Shown here piece after piece: positions 47,116 to 56,200 of a stretch of DNA of 64,000 bases. The notes under the pieces were generated by a model, which was not told where the DNA came from, searched no databases, and was given only the letters and a program-made list of their open reading frames with translations. The stretch is taken from positions 344,062-408,061 of the forward strand of contig NZ_JAAATY010000004.1 of assembly GCF_013280595.1 (NCBI RefSeq), given 5' to 3'. A program made the translations under genes and the position numbers. This DNA is from Kibdelosporangium persicum (lineage in GTDB: Bacteria; Actinomycetota; Actinomycetes; Mycobacteriales; Pseudonocardiaceae). How positions within the stretch are numbered: position 1 is the first letter of the stretch; each line of letters starts with the position of its first letter.

Positions 47116-48012
47116 ATGCACATGAACAGCGGCCTGCACGGCGCTCACATCAAACGTGTCCTCGTCGAGAAAACCGGCCGATGTGAAGTCAGGTCGAAAC
47201 TCAACGAGGGATACCTGGTCCACTTCACCAAGCAAGTGCTGGTCGAACGTCGGCGGGCGGCCGATCTGCTGACACGTGCCGCCGCGACGATCCTGCTGGC
47301 AGGGCCAGACGCAGTCCTCACCAGCCATACCGCCGTGCGCCTGTACGGCTGCGATGCGGCTGATGACGCGCCCATTCACGTATTGCTCCCGTACAGACGT
47401 CGTCTACGCTCCCGCCCCGGCATCGTGGTTCACCACAGCGGATGGGAACCCGAACAGGTGGAGGAACTGCACGGACTGCCAGTTCTCTCGTTGGGGCATT
47501 CGCTGGCTGACATGCTCTGCCGCGCGCGGTCGGCCACGGCCTTCGCATGCCTGGAGCAGGCGCTTGCCATGCAACCGGAAGACGTTCGTCCGCGGTTCAG
47601 AGGTCTTGTGGCCGAATGCGTCCTCGCGCGAGCCGACAAGCGCGGCCTGCGACGCGCGACGACGCTTCTGGAACTCGCGACAGGCCTGACCGAGTCGCCG
47701 GCTGAGAGTTGGATGATGGTGAGGCTGATCGACGCGGGCATACCTGAGCCCGTACCTCAGTTCGCCATCGTCGGGATGGACGGGCGTGAGCGGTACCGGC
47801 TTGACTTCGCGTGGCCGGACGTACGGATTGCCTTGGAGTACGACGGCTATGCGGCACATGAAGGCCGGGAATGCCACGACTTGGCGCGTGAGGAAGACCT
47901 TGTCCGGCGCGGCTGGATCGTCGTCCGCGCCACAGCGGCGGACCTGAAGGATCCCACCAGGCTGACTGCCGAGCTCCGGCAGGCGTTTCTCCGCCGGCAC
48001 ATCGCCGTTTAG
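47116..48012 (+). CDS. DUF559/AbiEi-like protein with Vsr-type nuclease fold
   Basis: 298 aa. The first half resembles AbiEi-type antitoxin/transcription-factor-like modules (RRAADLLTRAAATILLAGPDAVLTSHTAVRLYGCD, then VHHSGWEPEQVEELHGLPVLSLGHSLADMLC). The C-terminal ~90 residues match DUF559, a restriction-endonuclease fold related to Vsr: YRLDFAWPDVRIALEYDGYAAHEGRECHDLAREEDLVRRGWIVVRA, with Asp, Glu and the ExDG pattern of the nuclease core. Start ATG 47116 or 47122. Flanked by inverted copies of a 75-bp repeat. No partner toxin gene is visible. Confidence 0.82.
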   Translation: MHMNSGLHGAHIKRVLVEKTGRCEVRSKLNEGYLVHFTKQVLVERRRAADLLTRAAATILLAGPDAVLTSHTAVRLYGCDAADDAPIHVLLPYRRRLRSRPGIVVHHSGWEPEQVEELHGLPVLSLGHSLADMLCRARSATAFACLEQALAMQPEDVRPRFRGLVAECVLARADKRGLRRATTLLELATGLTESPAESWMMVRLIDAGIPEPVPQFAIVGMDGRERYRLDFAWPDVRIALEYDGYAAHEGRECHDLAREEDLVRRGWIVVRATAADLKDPTRLTAELRQAFLRRHIAV

Positions 48013-48030
48013 GCGCACCCTGACGGAGTG

Positions 48031-48108
48031 TGCAACTCGGGGTGCCGGAACGTGTATTTCATGGTGCTGGAATGGTGGACACGGGGTGCCGGAATGGTGG
48101 ACACGACG
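48031..48108 (-). repeat. ~75-bp dispersed repeat, copy Y (right flank of the DUF559 cassette)
   Basis: The reverse complement reads GTGTCCACCATTCCGGCACC, a second GTGTCCACCATTCC, a GAAATACACGTTCCGGCACC part and CCGAGTTGCA, parallel to copy X. X and Y are inverted around 47026-48030. Confidence 0.85.
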
Positions 48109-48112
48109 TGGG

Positions 48113-48149
48113 GCGCGCCCGTCCGAGTGAGGGGCTCGGGCGGGCGCGC
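48113..48149. terminator. GC-rich hairpin between DUF559 and protease genes
   Basis: Fifteen-bp stem (48113-48127 with 48135-48149, one mismatch) and 7-nt loop. It separates the convergent DUF559 and protease genes. Next to it, 48157-48180 is a perfect 24-bp palindrome (half-site CTACGAGGTCAG... centred at AGCT) made from the last codons of the protease gene. Confidence 0.65.
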
Positions 48150-48164
48150 GTTGGGGCTACGAGG

Positions 48165-49391
48165 TCAGCTGACCTCGTAGACCAGGTCGGAGTAGAAGGC
48201 GCTCAACGGGCTTGCCCACGAGGTGCCGTTGGCGACGTTGCAGCCGCTGTTGCTGCGGCTGTGCAGGGCGACCGCGTAACGGTTGCCGCTCGGGGCCAGC
48301 CAGTACCAGCCGCCGCCGCTGTCGCCGCCGCAGGCGTCGTAGCCGTCGATGCGGACCATGCCGCGGGTGCCGGCGTCACTGGTGTTCGTGACGGTGGCGC
48401 AAGGGTTTCCGCTCCGTGCCGGGTTGGTGAAGCTCGCCGACAGGCAGGCGACGTCGTTGACCAGGAAGAAGGACTCACCCTTCACCGGCGAGGTGTTCGA
48501 GCCCGCGCCGATGTAGATCCGTCCACTGTTGACGTTGTCGTAGAAGGAGTTCGTCGACACGATCCTGGTCACGTCGGACACCCCGGAGTCGATCCGGCCG
48601 CTCACCGAACCGACGGTCCGCACGGTCGCGGTGCCGTTCGACCAGACCTCGCCGATGCCGGTGCTGCAGTGGCCCGCGGTCAGGGTGATCCGCTGGTTGG
48701 CGGAGTTGCGTGCCGTGAAGCCGATCGAGCACCAGTGCTGGCCCGCGCCGTTGCGCAGCATCAGGCCCGCTGCCTGGAAGTCGTCACAGTTCGCCCGGTC
48801 GGTGCACGCGTCGGCCTGCACCGACGTGTTCTGGCCGTTGACGACGGACACGCCCGCCTGGCCTAGCTCCGCGCGACGGGCGGACTCGGGCACCGCGGCC
48901 ACGACCTGGTTGGTGCGCACGTCGATGCCGACGTTGCCGCCGGCCGCCTTGGCCAGCGCCGACGTTCCGTTGCGGAGGGCTTCGGCCTCGGCGTTGAGCT
49001 GGTCGAAGTTACGCGCCACGAGCGGCGTGTTGACCTTCACGCCCTTGGTGGCGCCGACCGCCGCCAGGGTCCTGCCGGTCGTGGCCGAGGTGACGGCCAC
49101 GTTGTAGGTGGCCGTGTACGGGTCGAACCAGCCACCACCGAACGTCTTCCACTCCTTGGCGATCTCCGCCTTGAGCTGCTCACCCGCGGACTGGGCCTGT
49201 GCGGCGGCGCGAGCCGCCGCGGGTGTCAGGTCAGGGTGCGAGACCAGGTACGCCTGCGCGATCGTCGCCACGGCATCGGTGCCCGCGTCGTACGCGCCCG
49301 TCACCTTGGCGGGCGCCGCGGTGGCCGGTGCCGCTAACACGCCGAGCACGGAAATTCCGGCCGCCGCGAGAACAGCGTTTCTTCGGAACAT
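48165..49391 (-). CDS. Secreted streptogrisin-like serine protease with propeptide
   Basis: 408 aa from ATG 49391. Signal peptide (about 1-25, APATAAPA), a long alpha-lytic-protease-like propeptide (about 26-195), and a mature S1 domain beginning near DACTDRANCDDF. The triad is His in ITLTAGHCSTG, Asp in SGVSDVTRI, Ser in ACGGDSGGGW. The propeptide is likely a folding chaperone that is removed outside the cell. It is unrelated in length to the short S1 protease at 25360. Confidence 0.92.
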   Translation of the reverse strand: MFRRNAVLAAAGISVLGVLAAPATAAPAKVTGAYDAGTDAVATIAQAYLVSHPDLTPAAARAAAQAQSAGEQLKAEIAKEWKTFGGGWFDPYTATYNVAVTSATTGRTLAAVGATKGVKVNTPLVARNFDQLNAEAEALRNGTSALAKAAGGNVGIDVRTNQVVAAVPESARRAELGQAGVSVVNGQNTSVQADACTDRANCDDFQAAGLMLRNGAGQHWCSIGFTARNSANQRITLTAGHCSTGIGEVWSNGTATVRTVGSVSGRIDSGVSDVTRIVSTNSFYDNVNSGRIYIGAGSNTSPVKGESFFLVNDVACLSASFTNPARSGNPCATVTNTSDAGTRGMVRIDGYDACGGDSGGGWYWLAPSGNRYAVALHSRSNSGCNVANGTSWASPLSAFYSDLVYEVS

Positions 49392-49611
49392 AAATCCTCC
49401 CCTGGGAAAAAGGCATACGACAACGCCGACATGGATTCGGATTCGTTGCTTTTCGAACTGGCCTTCACCTGCGTCATCGACGCGGAACGGAACGGTACGT
49501 GGATTCCTCGGCGAGTGTCAACGCGATGGAGTCCACACTGCAGTCCACTGCAATTCGCGAAATCGAATGTATTTACCGCCCGCCCTTTTGGGCGTCCCCT
49601 GCGGGCAAGGA

Positions 49612-49729
49612 TGGCGCCAGGTGGTGCCACGTCTGACGCCACGCTCGAAACCTCGTTGACCTGCGGAAACGTGAAGTGGTGTCAAGCTGGGGTTGCGATG
49701 GTGTCGCTGTGGTGCCATAGTTGGCGCCA
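49612..49729 (+). promoter_or_regulatory. Array of TGGYGYCA boxes at the RHH gene promoter
   Basis: Eight-base boxes at 49612 (TGGCGCCA), 49622 (TGGTGCCA), 49634 (TGACGCCA), 49677 (TGGTGTCA), 49699 (TGGTGTCG), 49710 (TGGTGCCA) and 49722 (TGGCGCCA), with a degenerate TGGGGTTG at 49688. Box starts are 10-12 bp apart within two clusters, so they face the same side of the helix. The box is itself near-palindromic. The last boxes cover the promoter and start codon of the RHH gene. Confidence 0.8.
49693..49721 (+). promoter_or_regulatory. Promoter of the RHH regulator gene, probably leaderless
   Basis: TTGCGA (49693-49698), 17-bp spacer, CATAGT (49716-49721). The -10 ends 7 nt before ATG 49729, which predicts a transcript starting at or next to the start codon. 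No Shine-Dalgarno is present, in agreement. The spacer carries two TGGYGYCA boxes. Confidence 0.6.
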
Positions 49730-50223
49730 TGGACCTCACCCCATACGTCGAGAACCTCCGTGCCGAACTGGCGGTCGCCGCCGAGGCGGGGGGCGACGAA
49801 GCCAGGGGGTTGGCCGAACGGCTCACCGCGGCACTCGAGTCGGCGACCAGGCTGACCCTGTTGGACGCCCTTTCGGCCGCTGCGGAGGAGATCACCCGTG
49901 ATCTGCTGCCCGGCTCGGTGGAAGTCCGGCTGCGCGGCCGGGACCCCAACTTCGTGGTGGTGCCACCCGCGGTGCCGGATTCCGCCGAACCGGAACCCGC
50001 GCCCACCGTGTCGCCGCTCACCGACGAAGCGGCCACCGCACGGATCAACTTCCGGCTGCCGGACCAGCTCAAGCAGCTTGTCGAGCAGGCCGCCAACCGG
50101 GACGGGGTGTCGATCAACACGTGGCTCGTGCGTGCCGTCGCCACCATGGTCGACGCCGATGGTGTCACCCGGAAACACCGCGGAACGTGGGAAGGCCAGC
50201 GATTCTCCGGCTGGGTCCGCTGA
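49729..50223 (+). CDS. Ribbon-helix-helix (HicB/Arc-type) regulator
   Basis: 164 aa from ATG 49729. A helical N-terminal domain (about 1-75: ENLRAELAVAAEAGGDEARGLAERLTAALE...ALSAAAEEITRDLLPG), a short Pro/Glu linker, then a ribbon-helix-helix domain (about 104-142: ARINFRLPDQLKQLVEQAANRDGVSINTWLVRAVATM). Beta-strand INFRL is the DNA-contacting ribbon. No HicA toxin gene is adjacent; instead the DUF4097 and ABC genes follow, which suggests a transcription regulator of that module. The operator array suggests autorepression. Confidence 0.85.
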   Translation: MDLTPYVENLRAELAVAAEAGGDEARGLAERLTAALESATRLTLLDALSAAAEEITRDLLPGSVEVRLRGRDPNFVVVPPAVPDSAEPEPAPTVSPLTDEAATARINFRLPDQLKQLVEQAANRDGVSINTWLVRAVATMVDADGVTRKHRGTWEGQRFSGWVR

Positions 50224-50265
50224 CTCTGATCCCGACTTTCCGACCCCTGTGAAAGGAATGCCGAA

Positions 50266-51105
50266 ATGCCTGTTTTCCAGACTCCGGAACCGATCGCCGT
50301 CACGCTCGAGGTCGCCGTCGGTGAGGCGCGCTTCTTCGCCGGTGACCGGGCCGACACCGTGGTGGACGTCCGGCCCCGGCGGGAATCCGACGGCAACGAC
50401 CGGAAGGCGGTCGAGAAGACCAGGGTGGAGTATTCGAACGGCCGACTGCTCGTCAAAACACCGAAATGGCCACTGGTCGGCAGGGGCGGCACGGTCGACG
50501 TCACGATCGAACTGCCCGCGGGCAGCCGGGTCACCGGTGACGGCCAGATCGTCGACCTGCACTGTGAAGGCAGGCTCGGCGAGGTGCGCTACAAGATGGC
50601 GTACGGCGGTGCCCGGTTCGAGCAGACCGGCCCGTTGACGGTGGACAGCGGGCATGGCGCGCTGGTGGTCGGTCAGGTGGCCGGGCACGCCGAGCTGCGG
50701 ACCGGATCGGGCGAGGTCAGTGTCGGCCGCATCGACGGCACCGCGAACGTGAAGAACGGCAACGGCCGCACGAGGATCGGCGACGTCTCGGGCGATCTCA
50801 AGGTCACCGCGGGCAACGGCGAGGTCGAGGTCGAGTCGGCGTCCGCCGGAGTCACGGTGAAGGTCTCGCATGGCGACATCCGGATCGGCGAGGTCGCACG
50901 CGGCGAAGTGACGCTGACGACCACCCACGGCGCCGTCGATTTCGGTATCCGGCAGGGCACCGCGGCATGGCTGGACCTGAAGTCGGTGCACGGCTCCGTC
51001 CGCAACAACCTCGACACGACCGAGGGCCCTGAGAAGAACGAGGAGACCGTCGAAGTCCGCGCGCACACCGGATTCGGCAACATCACCGTGCACCGCGCCG
51101 CCTGA
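50266..51105 (+). CDS. DUF4097-family beta-repeat protein
   Basis: 279 aa from ATG 50266 (GAAAGGA upstream), 42 bp after the RHH gene. The body is a chain of short beta strands typical of DUF4097/adhesin-like helices: VDVTIELPAGSRVTGDGQIVDLHCEG, AELRTGSGEVSVGRIDGTANVKNGNGRTRIGDVSGDLKVTAGNGEVEVESASAGVTVKVSHGDIRIG. No signal peptide or lipobox is seen, so it looks cytoplasmic despite the beta-solenoid pattern. Function unknown; often beside ABC-2 exporters and regulators. Confidence 0.88.
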   Translation: MPVFQTPEPIAVTLEVAVGEARFFAGDRADTVVDVRPRRESDGNDRKAVEKTRVEYSNGRLLVKTPKWPLVGRGGTVDVTIELPAGSRVTGDGQIVDLHCEGRLGEVRYKMAYGGARFEQTGPLTVDSGHGALVVGQVAGHAELRTGSGEVSVGRIDGTANVKNGNGRTRIGDVSGDLKVTAGNGEVEVESASAGVTVKVSHGDIRIGEVARGEVTLTTTHGAVDFGIRQGTAAWLDLKSVHGSVRNNLDTTEGPEKNEETVEVRAHTGFGNITVHRAA

Positions 51106-51253
51106 TCCCCCAGCTCGGTCCGGGTCCGTTGGGTCCGGGAGCGTCCTTTTTCGTCAGCCGTGGCCCGTACCGATTTCTCTGACGTGGCGACTGGGGCGGC
51201 TGATCCCGATACCGACTTCCTGCCGGGGCGGAAGTGTGCCCTGCGCAGACAAC

Positions 51254-51267
51254 CAAGCATTTGCTTG
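51254..51267. promoter_or_regulatory. Inverted repeat upstream of the DrrA-like gene
   Basis: CAAGCA-TT-TGCTTG, 20 bp ahead of the ABC ATPase start. It has the size and symmetry of a TetR-family operator; drrAB-like exporters are often under TetR or PadR control. No such regulator gene lies in the window. Confidence 0.4.
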
Positions 51268-51286
51268 CCTGACTATGTGAGGAACC

Positions 51287-52213
51287 ATGAAGCTCGCGAT
51301 CGAAGCGACCGGGCTGCGCAAGTCCTATGCGGACAAGGTCGTCCTGGACGGAATCGACCTGCGGGTCGCCGAAGGGACGATCTTCTCCCTGCTCGGCCCG
51401 AACGGTGCCGGCAAGACCACCACCGTGCAGATCCTGTCCACGCTCCTGGCCGCCGACGACGGCAAAGCCGTTGTGGCAGGCCACGATCTGACGGTCAATC
51501 CCGGCGGTGTGCGCGGTTCGATCGGCGTCACCGGTCAGTTCTCCGCGGTGGACGCCATGCTCACCGGGGAGGAGAACCTGCGGCTGATGGCGGATCTGCA
51601 CCGGCTGCCCAAGGCCGAGGGCCGCAGGCGCACAGCGGAGTTGCTGGAGCAGTTCGACCTCGTCGAGGCGGCACGCAGGACGCCGATGACCTACTCCGGT
51701 GGCATGCGCCGCCGGCTCGACCTCGCGATGACGCTGGTGGGCAGCCCGCGGATCATCTTCCTCGACGAGCCCACCACCGGACTGGACCCGCGCAGCCGCC
51801 GCACGATGTGGGAGATCATCCGCAAGCTCGTCAAGGACGGCGTGACGATTTTCCTGACCACGCAGTACCTTGAGGAAGCCGACCAGCTCGCCGACCGGAT
51901 CGCCGTGCTCAACGGCGGCCGACTGGTCGCCGAAGGCACTCCGGACCAGCTCAAGCGCCTGATCCCCGGCGGTCACGTCCGGTTGCAGTTCGCCGACGTG
52001 CCCCGGCTGGACCACGCCGTCCGGATTCTCGGCGGCACGCGCGACGACGACTCGCTCGCGCTCGACATCCCGTCCGACGGCGGCGTGCAGTCGCTGCGTT
52101 CGCTGCTGGATCGCCTGGACGGCAACCACATCGAGGCCGACAGCCTGTCCGTGCACCTGCCCGACCTCGACGATGTCTTCTTCGCCCTCACCGCCAAGGA
52201 AACCACCCGATGA
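51287..52213 (+). CDS. DrrA-like ABC exporter ATPase
   Basis: 308 aa from ATG 51287 (GAGGAA). Walker A GPNGAGKTTTVQ, signature YSGGMRRRLDLAMTLVG, Walker B IIFLDEPTTGLDPRSRRTMW, H-loop TTQYLEEADQL (Gln replaces the common His, as in DrrA), and the DrrA C-terminal motif ending LPDLDDVFFALT. It powers export of a hydrophobic compound. Its stop overlaps the permease ATG by 4 nt. Confidence 0.92.
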   Translation: MKLAIEATGLRKSYADKVVLDGIDLRVAEGTIFSLLGPNGAGKTTTVQILSTLLAADDGKAVVAGHDLTVNPGGVRGSIGVTGQFSAVDAMLTGEENLRLMADLHRLPKAEGRRRTAELLEQFDLVEAARRTPMTYSGGMRRRLDLAMTLVGSPRIIFLDEPTTGLDPRSRRTMWEIIRKLVKDGVTIFLTTQYLEEADQLADRIAVLNGGRLVAEGTPDQLKRLIPGGHVRLQFADVPRLDHAVRILGGTRDDDSLALDIPSDGGVQSLRSLLDRLDGNHIEADSLSVHLPDLDDVFFALTAKETTR

Positions 52214-52983
52214 GCACTCTCTCCCTCGCCGTGCGCGACTCGGCCACCATGCTGCGCCGCGACTTCACCCACTCCAAGCGCAACCTGATGATGACCATCA
52301 GCGGCATCGCCACCCCAGTGTTCATGATGCTGTTGTTCGTCGGGGTGTTCGGCGGCGCGATCGGACCGAGCTCGGCCAGCAGCTACATCGACTACCTGAC
52401 GCCCGGCATCGTGATCATGACCGCCGGGACGGGCTCGGCCGCCACCGCGGTCAAGGTCTGCCAGGACATGGCCGAAGGGATCATCGCCAGGTTCCGCACC
52501 CTGGACATCACCCGGGCGTCCGTCCTCACCGGACAGGTGATCGGCAGCGTGATCCGGACGTTGGTGAGCGTGACGCTGGTGATCGGGCTGGCCGTACTGC
52601 TCGGTTTCCGGCCGCGGGCCGGCTTCGGTGACTGGCTGCTGGTGCTCGGTGTCTTCGTGCTGCTGACGTTCGCGATCACCTGGCTGGCCGTCGCGTTCGG
52701 ACTGAAGGCCACCACCCCGGCCGGCGCGAACAGCCTGTCGCTGATCCTGCAGTTCCTGCCGTTCATCAGCAGCGCCTTCGTGACCACCGAGTCGATGACC
52801 GGCCCGGTCCGCTGGTTCGCCGAGAACCAGCCGTACACACCGGTCATCGAAACCATCCGCGGCCTGCTGATGGGCACCCCGATCGGCAACAGCGCCGTGA
52901 TCGCCGTCAGCTGGTGCGTGGTTCTCAGCGTCGTCGGCTACGTCTGGGCCAAGAGGCAGTACAACCGCACACCTGTCCGCTGA
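52210..52983 (+). CDS. DrrB-like ABC-2 permease
   Basis: 257 aa, ATG 52210. Six hydrophobic segments: ISGIATPVFMMLLFVGVFGGAIG, YLTPGIVIMTAGTGSAATAV, VIRTLVSVTLVIGLAVLLGF, WLLVLGVFVLLTFAITWLAVAFGL, FLPFISSAFVTTESMTGPVRWFAENQP (ABC-2 signature region), VIAVSWCVVLSVVGYVW. Partner of the preceding ATPase. Confidence 0.92.
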   Translation: MSTLSLAVRDSATMLRRDFTHSKRNLMMTISGIATPVFMMLLFVGVFGGAIGPSSASSYIDYLTPGIVIMTAGTGSAATAVKVCQDMAEGIIARFRTLDITRASVLTGQVIGSVIRTLVSVTLVIGLAVLLGFRPRAGFGDWLLVLGVFVLLTFAITWLAVAFGLKATTPAGANSLSLILQFLPFISSAFVTTESMTGPVRWFAENQPYTPVIETIRGLLMGTPIGNSAVIAVSWCVVLSVVGYVWAKRQYNRTPVR

Positions 52984-52987
52984 CGGC

Positions 52988-53167
52988 TCAGTCGTCGATG
53001 TCCTCGTCGTCGCGGGCGAGGAAGGTGGCGAGGCGCTCGACGGCCTCCTCGTAGTCGGGATTGGCGTCGACGAAGGCGCGGAGCTTCTCGGCGAGCCAGC
53101 CGAACGTCACTTCCTCCTCGCCACGGCGTTCCTCGAGCTCTTCGATTCCCCGGTCAGTGAAGTACAT
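52988..53167 (-). CDS. DUF6104 family small acidic protein
   Basis: 59 aa from ATG 53167 (GGAGAACC). MYFTDRGIEELEERRGEEEVTFGWLAEKLRAFVDANPDYE with acidic tail DEDIDD. The family is conserved beside kgd/sucA in actinobacteria; function unknown. It follows the kgd terminator, so it likely has its own promoter or receives read-through. Confidence 0.85.
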   Translation of the reverse strand: MYFTDRGIEELEERRGEEEVTFGWLAEKLRAFVDANPDYEEAVERLATFLARDDEDIDD

Positions 53168-53180
53168 AGGTTCTCCATAC

Positions 53181-53213
53181 AAAACGGCTCCCGGGGCGCG
53201 TGCCCCGGGAGCC
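53181..53213 (-). terminator. Rho-independent terminator of kgd
   Basis: Twelve-bp stem GGCTCCCGGGGC (53186-53197) with its complement (53202-53213), 4-nt loop, then GTTTTG on the minus strand; 25 bp beyond the kgd stop. Confidence 0.88.
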
Positions 53214-53237
53214 ATCTTTATACAACTCGGGCAGACG

Positions 53238-56200
53238 TCAGTCCGCGAAGGCCTTCTCGATCAACTCACGCTGCTCGACCTCGTGCACCTTGGACGAACC
53301 CACCGACGGGGCCGACATCGGGCGCCGCGACACACGCTTCATGTTGCCCATCCGCTCCGGGAACTTCTCCCGCACGAACAGGCCGTAGAACGGCCACGAG
53401 CCCTGGTTGGCCGGCTCCTCCTGCACCCAGCGCACGTCGTGCGCGTTCGGGTAGCGGTCGAAGATCTGGCCCAGCTTCTTCTGCGGCACCGGGTAGAGCT
53501 GCTCGACCCGCACGATCGCGGTGTCGGTCACGCCGCGCTTCTCCCGCTCGGCCGCCAGCTCGTAGTAGAGCTTGCCGGACACGAACAGGATCTTGCGCAC
53601 GCCCTGCGGGTCCGGCTGCGTCGGGTCGTCGAGCACCGACATGAACCGGCCCTCGGTGAAGTCCTCCACCGCGCTCACCGCGGCCTTGTTGCGCAGCATC
53701 GACTTCGGCGTGAAGACGATCAGCGGCCGGGTCACGCCGTCCAGCGCGTGCCTGCGCAGCAGGTGGAAGTAGTTCGCCGGGGTGGACGGGATCGCCACGG
53801 TCATCGAGCCCTCGGCGCACAGCTGCAACCAGCGCTCGATCCGGCCGGAGGTGTGGTCCGGGCCCTGGCCCTCGTGGCCGTGCGGCAGCAGCAGCACGAC
53901 GTCGGACAGCTGGCCCCACTTGGCCTCCGACGACGAGATGAACTCGTCGATCACCGACTGGGCGCCGTTGACGAAGTCACCGAACTGGGCTTCCCACAAC
54001 ACCAGCGCGTCGCCGTTGGCCACCGAGTAGCCGTACTCGAAGCCGACCGCCGCGTACTCCGACAGCGCCGAGTCGTACACCAGGAACCGGCCCTGGTCCT
54101 CGCTCAGGTTCTGCAACGGCGTGTACTCCTGGCCGGTCTTGCGGTCCACGACCACCGCGTGCCGCTGCACGAACGTGCCGCGCCGCGAGTCCTGGCCCGC
54201 CAGGCGGACCAGCTTGCCCTCCAGGTTCAGCGAACCGAACGCCAGCAGCTCGCCGAACGCCCAGTCGATGTCGCCCTCGCGGGCCATCTTGGCGCGCCGC
54301 TCGAGCACCGGCTTGACCCGCGGGTGCGGCGTGAAGCCCTCCGGCAGGTTGATGTGCGCGTCCGCGATCTTCTCGATCACCTCGCGCGACACCGCCGTCG
54401 GCACGCGGGCCGGAACCTGCTGCTCCTCCTCGACCGACGGGCTCGGCGAGATCGGGTGCTTCTCGAGCTCGCGCACCTCGTTGAAGACGTGCTCCAGCTG
54501 TGAGGAGAAGTCGCGCAGGGCCTTCTCGGCCTCGTCGACGGAGATGTCGCCGCGGCCGATCAGGGCCTCGGTGTAGGTCTTGCGGACGCTGCGCTTGGTG
54601 TCGATGATGTCGTACATCGCCGGCTGCGTCATCGACGGGTCGTCGCCCTCGTTGTGGCCACGACGCCGGTAGCACAGCATGTCGATCACGACGTCCTTGT
54701 TGAACGCCTGGCGGTAGTCCATCGCCAGCTTGGCCACCCAGTGGCAGGCCTCCGGGTCGTCGCCGTTCACGTGGAACACCGGCGCCTGGATCATCTTGGC
54801 CACGTCGGTCGCGTACTGGCTGGAGCGCGAGTGCTCCGGCGCGGTGGTGAAGCCGACCTGGTTGTTGATGATCACGTGCACCGTGCCGCCGGTGCGGTAA
54901 CCGCGCAGCAGCGCCAGGTTCAGCGTCTCGGCGACCACACCCTGGCCGGCGAACGCGGCGTCACCGTGCAGCGCGACCGGCAGGACCGTGAAACCGCCCG
55001 CGTCGCCACCCTTGTCGAGGATGTCCTGCTTGGCGCGCACGATGCCCTCGAGCACCGGGTCGACCGTCTCCAGGTGCGACGGGTTGGCGGTCAGCGACAC
55101 CTTGGTCTCGCCGTCGCCGAACATCCGGAAGTACTTGCCCTCGGCACCGAGGTGGTACTTCACGTCACCGGAGCCGTGCGCCTGGCCCGGGTCGAGGTTG
55201 CCCTCGAACTCACGGAAGATCTGCGAGATCGGCTTGCCGACGATGTTGGCCAGCACGTTCAGCCTGCCGCGGTGCGGCATGCCGATGACGACCTCGTCCA
55301 GCTCGTACTCGGCGGCCTTGTCCAGGATCGTGTCCAGCAGCGGGATGACGCTCTCGCCGCCCTCCAGCGAGAACCGCTTCTGGCCGACGTACTTGGTCTG
55401 CAGGAACGTCTCGAACGCCTCGGCGGCGTTGAGCTTGGACAGGATGTACTTCTGCACGGCCGCGTCGGGCTTCTCGTGCGGGATCTCCACACGGTCCTGG
55501 ATCCACCGGCGCTCCGCCGGGTCGAGGATGTGCGTGTACTCGACGCCGACCGTGCGGCAGTACGAGTCCCGCAGCACGCTCAGCACGTCCCGCAGCTTCA
55601 TCCGCTCCTGGCCGGCGAAGCCGCCGACGGCGAACTCGCGGTCCAGGTCCCACAGGGTCAGGCCGTGCGACAGGATGTCCAGGTCGTCGTGGCGGCGCTG
55701 ACGGTAGTTCAGCGGGTCCGTGTCGGCCATCAGGTGGCCGCGGTTGCGGAACGCGTCGATCAGCTCGATGACCCGGGCGGCCTTGTCGAGCGTGCCCTCC
55801 GGGATGTCCTGCACCCAGCGGATCGGCTCGTACGGGATGCGCAGCGAGGTGAAGACGTCGTCGTAGAACTTGTCCTCGCCCAGCAGCAGCTGGTGGATCC
55901 GGCGGAGGAACTCGCCGGACTCGGCGCCCTGGATGATCCGGTGGTCGTAGGTGGACGTCAGCGTCATGATCTTGCTGATGCCCATCTCGACCAGTGCCTT
56001 CTCACTGGTGCCCTGGTACTGCGCGGGGTACTCCATCGCGCCGACGCCGATGATCGCGCCCTGGCCCGCGGTCAGCCGCGGCACCGAGTGGTTGGTGCCG
56101 ATCGTGCCCGGGTTGGTCAGCGAGATCGTGGTGCCCGCGAAGTCCTCGGTGGTCAGGTGACCGGTCCGGGCCTTGCGGATCAGGTCCTCGTAGGCCTGCC

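Noticed and set aside
49729..50223. HicAB toxin-antitoxin pair
   Set aside because: The protein has an RHH domain but no small HicA-like dsRNA-binding toxin lies on either side; the neighbours are DUF4097 and ABC genes.
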